This document shows positions 1-7,558 of a stretch of 15,461 bases of DNA, piece by piece. The notes beneath the pieces are model-generated. The model did not search any database and was not told the origin of the DNA. It was given only the letters and a program-made list of their open reading frames with translations. Origin of the DNA: Haloarculaceae archaeon (lineage in GTDB: Archaea > Halobacteriota > Halobacteria > Halobacteriales > Haloarculaceae); NCBI GenBank assembly GCA_028274885.1, contig JAQCMX010000102.1:1-15461 (forward strand), given 5' to 3'. Numbering within the stretch: the stretch's first letter is position 1; every line of letters starts with the position of its first letter. The translations under genes and the position numbers were made by a program.

Positions 1-1
1 C

Positions 2-613
2 AGGCCCGGGCAGACCCTCGGTGAGATACTCGCTCGGGAGGGGCTGGCGCAGTTGCGCATCGCGGAGACAGAAAAGTACGCTCACGTGACCTACTTTCTA
101 AACGGTGGCCGGGAGGTCGAGTTCGAGGGCGAGATCCGCGAAATCGTCCCGAGTCCCGACGTGTCGACCTACGACCGCCAGCCGGAGATGAGCGCACCCG
201 AGGTGACCGACAGGGCGGTCGGGGTCATCGAGCGCGACGACCCGGAGGTGGTGGTGTTGAACTACGCGAACCCCGACATGGTTGGCCACACGGGTGATTT
301 CGAGGCTGCGATCGCGGCCGTCGAGGCGGTCGATACGAACCTCGACCACCTCGTCGATGCGATGCAATCAGCCGATTCGGCGGTCATCGTCACGGCCGAC
401 CACGGAAACGCCGAGGATATGGGAACCCCGGACACACCCCGGACGGCTCACACAACCAATCCGGTCCCGTTCGTGTATCTCACCCCCGAAGGGACCGCCG
501 GTGGGCGGGCGGTCCGCGAGGGAGGCACACTTGCCGATATTGCACCGACGATACTGGCCGAACTCGGCGTCGAACCACCGCCGGAGATGACCGGCCAGCC
601 GTTGCTCGAGTAA
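2..613 (+). CDS. gpmI: 2,3-bisphosphoglycerate-independent phosphoglycerate mutase, C-terminal part (5' end outside window)
   Basis: This enzyme interconverts 3-phosphoglycerate and 2-phosphoglycerate in glycolysis and gluconeogenesis in the cytoplasm. The frame is open from base 2, so the gene starts upstream and only about 203 C-terminal residues are present. The first codons read GQTLGEILA, then AETEKYAHVTYF and FLNGG, all typical of the phosphatase domain of the alkaline-phosphatase superfamily. Three metal-site motifs are visible: NPDMVGHTG (Asp and His), TADHGNAE (adjacent Asp-His) and TAHTTNPVP (His). The catalytic serine and first metal aspartate should lie in the missing N-terminal part. 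The stop codon TAA shares one base with the ATG of truA (TAATG), so the two are probably cotranscribed and translationally coupled. The family assignment is firm; cofactor independence follows from the family. Confidence 0.95.
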   Translation, partial: RPGQTLGEILAREGLAQLRIAETEKYAHVTYFLNGGREVEFEGEIREIVPSPDVSTYDRQPEMSAPEVTDRAVGVIERDDPEVVVLNYANPDMVGHTGDFEAAIAAVEAVDTNLDHLVDAMQSADSAVIVTADHGNAEDMGTPDTPRTAHTTNPVPFVYLTPEGTAGGRAVREGGTLADIAPTILAELGVEPPPEMTGQPLLE

Positions 614-1461
614 TGTACGCCTACCGCATCGCCTACGACGGCACGCCGTTTCACGGCTTCCAGCGCCAGCCGGACGTGGCGACGGTAGAAGACACGCTCC
701 TCGATGCACTCGAATCGCTCGACGTGATCGGGGCGGACGAGGACCTGCCGCCCGGCTACGCCGCGGCGGGCCGAACCGACGCAGGGGTCTCGGCACTGGC
801 CCAGACCGTCGCGTTTGCCACGCCCGGGTGGCTCACGCCCGAGGCGATCAACAGCCGGCTCCCGGCGTCGGTCCGCGCGTGGGCACGAGCGGAGGTGCCA
901 CCGGACGTTCCAGAGCGGTCCGTCCAGTTTCACGCGACCCACCACGCTCGGAGCCGGGAGTACACGTATCTTCTGCACGCCCCCAGCACGGCCCTGGCCA
1001 GCGCCCGCGAACTCGCCGAACGCCTCTCGGGGGAGTACGATTTCCACAACCTCACGCCCGACGAGCAAGGGACTGTCCGGGACCTCACGATCGGGGTCGA
1101 CCGGGACGGCGAGTTTCTGGTTTTTACCCTCCGGGCAGGTGGGTTCCCGCGTCAACTCGTCCGCAGACTCCTCGGCCTCGTCGACGGCGTCCTCGGAGGC
1201 GACATCGACGGCAGCCACGTCGAGCGTGTTCTCTCCTCGACGTCGCTGTCGGGGCCTGACGGGATCGGTCCTGCACCAGCCGAACCCCTCGTCCTCACCA
1301 ACGTGTCATATCCTGGACTCTCATTCGGTGTCGACGGGACCGCTGCCAAACGGAGCCACAAACTGTTCGAGCAACTGCGCGTCGAGCGCTCTACGGGCGC
1401 GCGGGTCGCGTCCCTCCTGGGGACGGTCGGTGATGGGATCGACCCTGACGACGGTTGCTAG
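613..1461 (+). CDS. truA: tRNA pseudouridine synthase A
   Basis: TruA converts uridines in the anticodon stem-loop region of tRNAs (positions 38-40 in the bacterial enzyme) to pseudouridine. The 282-residue length fits the family. The start reads YRIAYDGTPFHGFQRQP, the usual TruA opening, and the catalytic aspartate is Asp56 in AAGRTDAGVSA. Later conserved blocks are FHATHHARSREYTY (about 115-128), YDFHNLT (about 143-149) and FTLRAGGFPRQLVRRL (substrate-binding arginine region). The ATG overlaps the stop of gpmI by one base, so there is no room for a separate promoter and expression should follow the upstream gene. It faces ahcY tail to tail. There are no signs of frameshift or transfer. The archaeal enzyme may have a wider target range than the bacterial one; this cannot be read from the sequence. 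Confidence 0.95.
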   Translation: MYAYRIAYDGTPFHGFQRQPDVATVEDTLLDALESLDVIGADEDLPPGYAAAGRTDAGVSALAQTVAFATPGWLTPEAINSRLPASVRAWARAEVPPDVPERSVQFHATHHARSREYTYLLHAPSTALASARELAERLSGEYDFHNLTPDEQGTVRDLTIGVDRDGEFLVFTLRAGGFPRQLVRRLLGLVDGVLGGDIDGSHVERVLSSTSLSGPDGIGPAPAEPLVLTNVSYPGLSFGVDGTAAKRSHKLFEQLRVERSTGARVASLLGTVGDGIDPDDGC

Positions 1462-1547
1462 TCGCTCCCCGCGACGTTCGTTGTCACCGTGTCGGCGGTC
1501 CGATCGCCAGCGGCGGCCCTCTCAGCCTGTCCGTTGAGCGGGAAAAC

Positions 1548-1577
1548 GTTGCAGACTCGAAAACAGCACTGTGCAAC
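1548..1577. terminator. Possible terminator region between convergent truA and ahcY
   Basis: The 156 bases between the two convergent genes hold no ORF with gene-like features. Within them GTTGCA (1548-1553) and TGCAAC (1572-1577) form a 6-bp inverted repeat. Runs of four A on the plus strand (1543-1546 and 1560-1563) read as T-runs for the leftward ahcY transcript. Archaeal terminators are mainly T-rich tracts, so this could end ahcY transcription, but the stem is short and the loop is long. Confidence 0.25.
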
Positions 1578-1617
1578 TCATCTCGGGTGGGGGTCTCAGG
1601 CGGCGTTCAGTTCGGCG

Positions 1618-2892
1618 TTAGGTTCCGTGTTGCCAACTGTCCACGTACTCGCGTTGCTGGGGGGTGAGTTCGTCTGTCTCGATGCCTTCGGCGCGTAGTT
1701 TGATCTCCGCGACCTCGCGATCGAGGTCGTCGGGGACCGCGTGGACGCCTGCTTCGTAGTCGTCGCCGTTCTCGACCAGTTCGCGCGCACAGACGGCCTG
1801 CACGCCGAAACTCTGATCCATCACCTCGACAGGGTGACCAAGCGAGATCGGCGAGGCGAGATTGACCAGCCGTCCCTCCGCGAGCACGTTTAGGCGGCGT
1901 CCATCGGGCATCTCGTAGGCCTGCACCCCCTCACGGGCCTCGTAGCTGTCGACGGCGAGAGCCGCGAGTGCATCGAGGTCGATTTCCACGTCGAAGTGGC
2001 CAGCATTGGCAAGCAAAACGCCGTCGGCCATTCGTTCGAAGTGCTGTTCGACGATGACATCACGGTTGCCCGTCGTGGTGATGAAAACGTCGCCCTCACC
2101 CGCAGCCGCCGCCATCGGTCGCACGTCGTAGCCTTCCATGTGCGCCTCCAGGGCCCGCCGGGGATCGACCTCCGTGACGATCACGTCGGCGTTCTGTCCG
2201 GATGCCTTGCGGGCGACCCCCTTGCCACAGTAGCCAAAGCCAGCGACGACGACCGTCTTACCGGCCCACGAGAGGTTGGTCGTCATCGCGATCGAAGCCA
2301 GTGAGGACTCCCCGGTGCCGTGGACGTTGTCGAACAGTCGCTTCATCGGCGTATCGTTGACCGCGAACATCGGATACTCGAGCGCGCCGTCCGCTGCCAT
2401 CGCGCGCAGGCGGTGGACACCCGTCGTCGTCTCCTCGCAGCCGCCGACGATAGTGTCAATGAGATCCGGGTACTCCTCGTGGATCGCAAACACGAGGTCG
2501 CCGCCGTCGTCGACGGTGATCGTGGGGTCGTGGTCGATGACGGCCTCGATGGCTTCGTAGTACGTCTCGTCGTCGATGCCACGCTCCGCGTAGGAGGTGA
2601 CGCCCCCGACCGCGTCAAGTGCAACGCTTACATCGTCGTGTGTCGAGAGGGGATTACAGCCGGTGATCGCAACCTCTGCGCCGCCGGCCGCGAGTACCTC
2701 CGCCAGGATCGCCGTCTTGGCTTCAACGTGCATCGCCATCCCGATCCGCTCACCCTCGAACGGCCGGTTATCGACGAACTGCTCGCGCAGGACCGCGAGA
2801 ATGGGCATGTGCTGGCGTGCCCACTCCATCTTGCGCTCGCCGTCCGCACGGAGTGAGGGGTCTGTCACTCTGTCGCTGATGGGTGCTGTCAT
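1618..2892 (-). CDS. ahcY: Adenosylhomocysteinase (S-adenosyl-L-homocysteine hydrolase)
   Basis: This NAD-dependent cytoplasmic enzyme splits S-adenosylhomocysteine into adenosine and homocysteine, removing the product inhibitor of SAM methyltransferases. The 424-residue form starts at MTAPISD (ATG at 2892). An in-frame ATG at 2943 would add 17 residues of non-conserved character and was not chosen. Visible motifs are MAMHVEAKTA, CNPLSTHDD (substrate Asp), IVGGCEET (Glu), NDTPMKRLFDN (the Lys/Asp pair), the Rossmann NAD loop GFGYCGKG at about 218-225, NAGHFDVEID (His) and SLGHPVEVM (His). The protein ends in SWQHGT and lacks the C-terminal Lys-Tyr extension of eukaryotic and many bacterial forms, as usual for archaea. 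It is divergent from mcm across 174 bases, where the AT-rich minus-strand patch near 2916-2924 could be its TATA box. It stands alone as a single-gene unit. Confidence 0.95.
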   Translation of the reverse strand: MTAPISDRVTDPSLRADGERKMEWARQHMPILAVLREQFVDNRPFEGERIGMAMHVEAKTAILAEVLAAGGAEVAITGCNPLSTHDDVSVALDAVGGVTSYAERGIDDETYYEAIEAVIDHDPTITVDDGGDLVFAIHEEYPDLIDTIVGGCEETTTGVHRLRAMAADGALEYPMFAVNDTPMKRLFDNVHGTGESSLASIAMTTNLSWAGKTVVVAGFGYCGKGVARKASGQNADVIVTEVDPRRALEAHMEGYDVRPMAAAAGEGDVFITTTGNRDVIVEQHFERMADGVLLANAGHFDVEIDLDALAALAVDSYEAREGVQAYEMPDGRRLNVLAEGRLVNLASPISLGHPVEVMDQSFGVQAVCARELVENGDDYEAGVHAVPDDLDREVAEIKLRAEGIETDELTPQQREYVDSWQHGT

Positions 2893-3066
2893 GCTTGAAC
2901 AGAAGGGCAGTGAGCGGAAAACAGTACCGAACCGTTCCGGCACAGGGCGGTGAACGCTGTCAGGCGATGGGTTTCGGTCCGGAGCAGTCCGGCGATCGGA
3001 GTGTCACCCCCGGTCCGGTCTTTGCGAAGCTTCATGAGCAAGCGGGAACAAATCTGGATGCATCAG

Positions 3067-5163
3067 ATGGCACGCGCGGAAGACACCGAGCTCATCGACA
3101 GTTTCGAGGAGTTTTACCGGAGTTACTACCGCAACGAGATCGGGGAACTGGCACAGAGGTACCCGAGTGAGGGAAAATCCCTGTACGTCGACTGGCAGGA
3201 TCTCTACCGATTCGACCCCGACATGGCTGACGACTTCCGCAACAAACCACAGCAGTTGCGCGAGTACGCAGAGGAGGCGCTCCGGCTGTACGACCTGCCG
3301 GTCGACGTCTCCCTGGGACAGGCCCACGTCAGACTCTATGGCCTGCCGGATCCGACCGACATCCGCGAGATCCGTGCCGACCACCGCGGGATGCTCATCG
3401 CGGTCCAGGGGATCGTCCGGAAGGCGACCGACGTCCGACCCAAGATCACTACCGCCGCCTTCGAGTGTCAGCGCTGTGGCACGCTCACACGGATTCCACA
3501 GGAGGGCGGGGAGTTCCAGGAACCCCACGAGTGTCAGGGGTGCGAACGACAGGGTCCGTTCCACATCAACTACGACCAGTCGGAGTTCATCGACGCCCAG
3601 AAACTCCGAATCCAGGAGTCACCGGAAGGGTTACGCGGCGGCGAAACCCCACAGAATATCGACGTCAACATCGAGGACGATATCACGGGCGAGGTCACAC
3701 CGGGGGATCACGTTCGAGCGACGGGCGTGCTCAAGCTCGAACAACAGGGCAACGACCGCGAGAAATCCGCCATGTTCGACGTCTACATGGAGGGGCTCAG
3801 TATCGAGATCGAAGACGAGGAGTTCGAGGAGATGGACATCACCGAGGCGGATAAAAAGGAGATCGTGGAACTCTCGAACGAACCCGAAATCTACGAGAAA
3901 ATCGAGGGCGCAATCGCCCCCTCGATCTACGGTTACGAGGTCGAAAAGCGGGCGATGGCGTTCCAGTTGTTTGCAGGCGTCACCAAACACCTCCCCGACG
4001 AGTCACGCACCCGTGGTGACATCCACGTGCTCCTGATCGGTGATCCAGGAACGGGTAAGAGTCAACTCCTCCAGTACATCGACAACATCGCGCCACGGTC
4101 GGTGTTTACCTCCGGGAAAGGAGCCTCGTCGGCCGGCCTCACTGCTGCGGCCGTGCGGGATGATTTCGGCGAGGGTCAGCAGTGGACACTGGAGGCTGGC
4201 GCACTCGTGCTCGCAGACCGGGGTATCGCGGCGGTAGACGAACTCGACAAGATGCGAAGCGAGGATCAAAGCGCGATGCACCAGGCCCTCGAGCAACAGT
4301 CGATCAGTATAAGCAAGGCGGGGATCAACGCCACGCTCAAGTCCCGGTGTGCGCTGCTTGGGGCAGCAAACCCAACCTACGGTCGGTTTGACCAGTACGA
4401 GCCTATCGGCGAGCAGATCGATCTCGAACCGCCGCTGATCTCGCGGTTCGATCTCATCTTTACGGTCACCGACCAGCCGGACGAAAGCAGAGACGCCGAG
4501 CTCGCGGAACATATACTCCAGACGAACTACGCGGGCGAACTGAACACCCACCGAACGGAAACGACGACCTCGAACTACACCAGAGAGGAGGTCGAGTCGG
4601 TCACCGACGAGGTGGCACCGACGATCGAACCCGGACTCCTTCGCAAGTACGTGGCCTACGCCAAGCGCAACTGCTATCCGACGATGACCGAAGACGCCAA
4701 GGCAGCGATCCAGGATTTTTACGTCAATCTCCGTTCACAGGGGGCCGGCGACGACGCCCCGGTGCCGGTGACCGCCCGAAAGCTTGAGGCGCTGGTGCGG
4801 CTGGCCGAGGCCAGCGCCCGCGTTCGCCTCTCCGATACCGTCGACGAGGCCGACGCCAGACGGGCGATCGACATCGCGGAATACTGCCTGAAAGACATCG
4901 GAATGGACCCCGAGACCGGCGAACTCGACGCGGATGTCGTCGAGACAGGGACGTCGAAAAGTCAGCGCGACCGGATCAAATCGATCAAGAGTCTGATCAG
5001 CCAGATCGAAGAGGAGTACGACGAAGGCGCACCGGTCGACGTGGTGATCGAGCGGGCCGAAGAGGAGGCGATGGATGCCTCGAAGGCGGAACACGAGATC
5101 GACAAACTCAAACAGAAAGGTGAGGTGTACGAGCCACAGACCGACCACCTGCGAACGACCTGA
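3067..5163 (+). CDS. mcm: MCM replicative DNA helicase
   Basis: MCM is the hexameric 3'-5' helicase that unwinds DNA at archaeal replication forks. From the ATG at 3067 it is 698 residues, the usual haloarchaeal length, starting MARAEDTELIDSF. In-frame ATGs at 3058, 3034 and 2950 would add 3, 11 or 39 residues; 3034 (MSKREQ) is the best alternative. The N-terminal domain has a zinc site with Cys134, Cys137, Cys156 and Cys159. The AAA+ core has Walker A GDPGTGKS (325-332), Walker B AAVDELDKM (Asp391, Glu392), sensor 1 GAANPTYG and the arginine finger in LISRFD (Arg460). The last ~80 residues (from TSKSQRDR on) form the winged-helix tail, ending TDHLRTT. No intein interrupts the Walker A, Walker B or arginine-finger regions, which are known insertion points in some archaeal MCMs. 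It is followed after 1 base by a small ORF and then by pcn. Confidence 0.96.
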   Translation: MARAEDTELIDSFEEFYRSYYRNEIGELAQRYPSEGKSLYVDWQDLYRFDPDMADDFRNKPQQLREYAEEALRLYDLPVDVSLGQAHVRLYGLPDPTDIREIRADHRGMLIAVQGIVRKATDVRPKITTAAFECQRCGTLTRIPQEGGEFQEPHECQGCERQGPFHINYDQSEFIDAQKLRIQESPEGLRGGETPQNIDVNIEDDITGEVTPGDHVRATGVLKLEQQGNDREKSAMFDVYMEGLSIEIEDEEFEEMDITEADKKEIVELSNEPEIYEKIEGAIAPSIYGYEVEKRAMAFQLFAGVTKHLPDESRTRGDIHVLLIGDPGTGKSQLLQYIDNIAPRSVFTSGKGASSAGLTAAAVRDDFGEGQQWTLEAGALVLADRGIAAVDELDKMRSEDQSAMHQALEQQSISISKAGINATLKSRCALLGAANPTYGRFDQYEPIGEQIDLEPPLISRFDLIFTVTDQPDESRDAELAEHILQTNYAGELNTHRTETTTSNYTREEVESVTDEVAPTIEPGLLRKYVAYAKRNCYPTMTEDAKAAIQDFYVNLRSQGAGDDAPVPVTARKLEALVRLAEASARVRLSDTVDEADARRAIDIAEYCLKDIGMDPETGELDADVVETGTSKSQRDRIKSIKSLISQIEEEYDEGAPVDVVIERAEEEAMDASKAEHEIDKLKQKGEVYEPQTDHLRTT

Positions 5164-5164
5164 C

Positions 5165-5440
5165 ATGGATCGTATCTCGACGCTCCGGAACATCGAGGAG
5201 GCACTGACCCGATACGAGGAGGGTGAGCTCTCGCTCCCGGAACTCGAGCGTGAGGTGCGGGGCGTGTTGCGGACCTACGCGACGGAGTTCGAGAACGCCA
5301 CAGCCTACCGGGCACGGGGTGATCCGGGCGCAGATGGGCTGGTCGTGGTAGCCACCTCACCCACCGCAGCACGCGAGCGCGTAGACGAGTTGCTTTCCGA
5401 ACCGGCCTCCTTCGAGATCGAACGGCTCGACGACGGGTGA
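5165..5440 (+). CDS. Small acidic protein of unknown function, coupled to mcm
   Basis: I do not recognise a named family. The 91-residue protein starts MDRISTLRNIEEAL; its ATG comes one base after the mcm stop (TGACATG), so it is almost surely cotranscribed and translationally coupled with mcm. A longer in-frame reading from 5075 lies inside mcm and is not favoured. Residues 1-50 look helical, with charged repeats (ALTRYEEGELSLPELERE), and the second half has an alternating pattern around GLVVVATSP and a final helix (AARERVDELL). No zinc ligands, membrane segment or catalytic motif are seen. The placement between the replicative helicase and the sliding clamp suggests, but does not prove, a replication-linked role. 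The composition is acidic like its neighbours, with no sign of transfer. Confidence 0.8.
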   Translation: MDRISTLRNIEEALTRYEEGELSLPELEREVRGVLRTYATEFENATAYRARGDPGADGLVVVATSPTAARERVDELLSEPASFEIERLDDG

Positions 5441-5488
5441 GCGCGAGGAGCGGTCCCGGAACACACCGACGGGCGGAATGCACATGGG

Positions 5489-5497
5489 TTTTTAATG
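5489..5497 (+). promoter_or_regulatory. TATA-like box of pcn
   Basis: The plus strand reads GGGTTTTTAATGC, a TATA-like patch in otherwise GC-rich DNA. It lies 25-33 bases before the pcn ATG at 5522, so the transcript would begin at or very near the start codon. This spacing supports the MFNAIV start over the in-frame ATG at 5495, which lies inside the box. Confidence 0.6.
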
Positions 5498-5521
5498 CAT
5501 GGAACCGTAGCTCGGCGCAAG

Positions 5522-6265
5522 ATGTTTAACGCCATCGTGCGCGCTGAGACGCTCCAGGACACGCTCGACTCGGTTGGCGTGCTGGTCGACGAGTGCAAGA
5601 TCCACCTGGAGGAGGGTGGATTAGAGATCCGGGCGGTCGATCCAGCGAACGTGGGGATGGTTGACCTCTCACTTGACTCCGGAGCCTTCGAATCCTACGA
5701 CGCAGACGGCGGACTCGTCGGGGTGAATCTGGTTCGGCTACAGGATATCGCAGACATGGCCGACAACGACCAACTCGTCCACCTCGAACTCGACGAGGAG
5801 ACGCGCAAACTGCACATCTCCGTCGACGGACTCGAGTATACGCTTGCACTCATCGATCCCGAGTCGATCCGCGAGGAGCCGGATCTCCCGGAGCTCGATC
5901 TCTCCGCGACCATCATCGTCGAAGGCCAGGACATCGACCGTGCGGTCACGGCCGCGGATATGGTGAGTGATCATATCGAACTGGGTGTCGAAGAGACGGC
6001 GGAGATTTTCTACATCGACGCCGAGGGTGACACCGACGACGTCCACCTCGAACTCGAGCGGGAGGACCTCATCGACCTCGTCGTCGGCCCCGCGTCGTCG
6101 CTTTTTTCGCTCGACTACCTGCAGGACATGGACAGGGCTATCCCGAAAAACGCCGAGGTGACCATGGAACTTGGTGAGGAGTTCCCGGTCAAGATGCACT
6201 TCGACATCGCCGAGGGTGACGGTTCGGTCACCTACATGCTGGCACCGCGCATCCAGAGTAACTAA
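5522..6265 (+). CDS. pcn: DNA polymerase sliding clamp (PCNA)
   Basis: PCNA forms a trimeric ring round DNA that tethers the replicative polymerases, FEN1, ligase and repair factors. The protein is 247 residues, exactly the usual haloarchaeal size, starting MFNAIVRAETL. Recognisable blocks are DECKIHL, AVDPANVGMVDLSL (about 41-54), the interdomain connector region YTLALIDPESIREEPDLP, AADMVSDHIEL (helix of the second domain), YIDAEGDTDDV, SLFSLDYLQDMDRAIP and the C-terminal YMLAPRIQSN. It carries its own TATA-like box, though it may also be read through from mcm and the small ORF. The short T-rich patch GCTTTTATC about 15 bases after the stop could help end transcription. There are no anomalies; single-copy status cannot be judged here. 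Confidence 0.97.
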   Translation: MFNAIVRAETLQDTLDSVGVLVDECKIHLEEGGLEIRAVDPANVGMVDLSLDSGAFESYDADGGLVGVNLVRLQDIADMADNDQLVHLELDEETRKLHISVDGLEYTLALIDPESIREEPDLPELDLSATIIVEGQDIDRAVTAADMVSDHIELGVEETAEIFYIDAEGDTDDVHLELEREDLIDLVVGPASSLFSLDYLQDMDRAIPKNAEVTMELGEEFPVKMHFDIAEGDGSVTYMLAPRIQSN

Positions 6266-6430
6266 TCCTCCGGGGGTTGCTTTTATCAAACTGCCCCGGG
6301 ACGCACGGGCGACAAACTGTGTCGACTCGCGGTGGCTGTCCTGATCCCGGCGGCCGCCAGCCACGCCACACCCAGGACCTGTTGCCTGCCGTCAGAGAGG
6401 GTCGGCCGACGTCTTGCGTCCGTCTGACAC

Positions 6431-6440
6431 ATTATTTTGT
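6431..6440 (+). promoter_or_regulatory. TATA-like box of the membrane protein gene
   Basis: ATTATTTTGT stands out in GC-rich sequence and ends 24 bases before the ATG at 6464, the spacing of a leaderless haloarchaeal promoter. The 198 bases between pcn and this gene otherwise show nothing recognisable. Confidence 0.55.
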
Positions 6441-6463
6441 AGTGTGAGTCAAAATGAGCCGGT

Positions 6464-7033
6464 ATGCCGAGTCTCGACGAGGCCTACGACCACGGGGGGT
6501 CCGAAATCGCACGGTCACGGCGCGTGTCGGCGGGACTGGCGCTATTAGCTGTCGGTGCGCTCGGGGTCGCCGTGGCGGTCGCGTTCGTCGGGGTCGCCGG
6601 TCACAAAACGACAGCCAAAAGCTACGCCGGCGTGCTGGCAGGACTCGGGATCCCGGCGATGTTGCTCGGGGTTGTCGTCGTGTTACCGGCGGGGAACCGG
6701 GAGCGGATCGGGGTCCTCGCCGGGACGGCGCTGGCCGCGGTCGGCGTGTGGCTGTTCTGGCACACCTATCCGGCCCGATGGACGCGCACCGCCGACCCAC
6801 TCGCGTTCGAGACGCTGTCGGTGTACGGGCTGGGATGTGCTGTCGCGCTGTGGTTCGTATTCAGGTCAATAGCATCCTTCCGCCGCCACAACGTTCCACA
6901 GGGAACCGTCGAACTCGAGATCGTCCGGCACGGCAAGACCCGGACTATCGAGGTCGACGAGAAGCAGTACCGGTCGCTCGTCGGCGATGGCGGGGAGGCG
7001 GAGGAACTACTGCGTGAAATCGACGACGAGTGA
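6464..7033 (+). CDS. Four-helix integral membrane protein, haloarchaeal conserved type (possibly DUF7139)
   Basis: The function is unknown. The 189-residue protein starts MPSLDEAYDH. It has a short N-terminal segment, four hydrophobic stretches at about residues 21-46, 54-75, 82-102 and 118-137, and a soluble C-terminal tail of about 50 residues (QGTVELEIVRHGK to LLREIDDE) that is charged and probably cytoplasmic. The segment SYAGVLAGLGIPAMLLG and the short loop VLPAGNRE resemble haloarchaeal proteins I recall under DUF7139, but that label is from memory and is tentative. No transporter signature, cysteine pair or enzyme motif is visible. The TATA-like box 24 bases upstream supports the start. 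It is convergent with the universal stress protein gene, 24 bases apart. Confidence 0.85.
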   Translation: MPSLDEAYDHGGSEIARSRRVSAGLALLAVGALGVAVAVAFVGVAGHKTTAKSYAGVLAGLGIPAMLLGVVVVLPAGNRERIGVLAGTALAAVGVWLFWHTYPARWTRTADPLAFETLSVYGLGCAVALWFVFRSIASFRRHNVPQGTVELEIVRHGKTRTIEVDEKQYRSLVGDGGEAEELLREIDDE

Positions 7034-7057
7034 CACACGGTTCGTCGGTGGCCGAAC

Positions 7058-7486
7058 TCACCTGACAACGGTGACCGGAACCGTCGAACGCCGGAGAACT
7101 GTTTCTGCCACGCTGCCGAGCAGAATGCGGGAGACACCTTGTCGGCCGTGGCTTCCCATCACCACGTGGTCGATATCCGCCGTCTCGATGTGATCGACGA
7201 TCGTCCGGGCTGGCTGCCCGAGTTTGAGTACGCGCTCGACTTCGATGCCGTACTCCTCTGCCTCGGACTCGACATCGTCGAATATCGTCTCGGCGTTGGA
7301 CTCCTGCTGTTCGTACCAGTTCTCGGGAAAGTTTGGGATCGCAGCCTCGGTGGTAAACCCGGCTTCGGCTGGGTTGATAACGTGGATCAACACGAGTCCG
7401 ATATCGGAGAACAGTTCGAAAGCCACTTCTGCCGCCCGGTGTGTCTGGTCGGAATCGTCGACCGGCAGGAGAATGCGTTTATTCAT
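7058..7486 (-). CDS. Universal stress protein, UspA family
   Basis: This is a small single-domain Usp of 142 residues, a Rossmann-like nucleotide-binding fold expected to work as a cytoplasmic dimer. It begins MNKRILLPVDDSDQT, with the conserved Asp of strand 1, and ends in the ATP-binding loop: GSHGRQGVSRILLGS fits the G-2x-G-9x-G-S pattern, followed by VAETVLRRSTVPVTVV. That makes it an ATP-binding type rather than the non-binding UspA type. The exact stress role cannot be deduced; haloarchaea carry many Usp paralogues. A weak TATA-like patch (TTCAAA on the minus strand, about 7511-7516) lies some 25-30 bases upstream. It is a single-gene unit between the membrane protein gene and herA. Confidence 0.93.
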   Translation of the reverse strand: MNKRILLPVDDSDQTHRAAEVAFELFSDIGLVLIHVINPAEAGFTTEAAIPNFPENWYEQQESNAETIFDDVESEAEEYGIEVERVLKLGQPARTIVDHIETADIDHVVMGSHGRQGVSRILLGSVAETVLRRSTVPVTVVR

Positions 7487-7558
7487 GTGTAACTGTCACG
7501 CTGCCCGGGTTTGAACATTGCGGGGCTCAGGGGTGGCCCGGTCAGCAGGGCGGACCTC

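Noticed and set aside
448..1218. A 256-residue minus-strand frame antisense to gpmI and truA
   Set aside because: It runs opposite two clearly recognised genes. Long antisense frames are expected in high-GC haloarchaeal DNA, and its product has no motif.
2950..3066. N-terminal extension of MCM by 39 residues
   Set aside because: The extra residues are not MCM-like, and the size from 3067 equals that of known haloarchaeal MCMs. Only the 3034 start remains a serious alternative.
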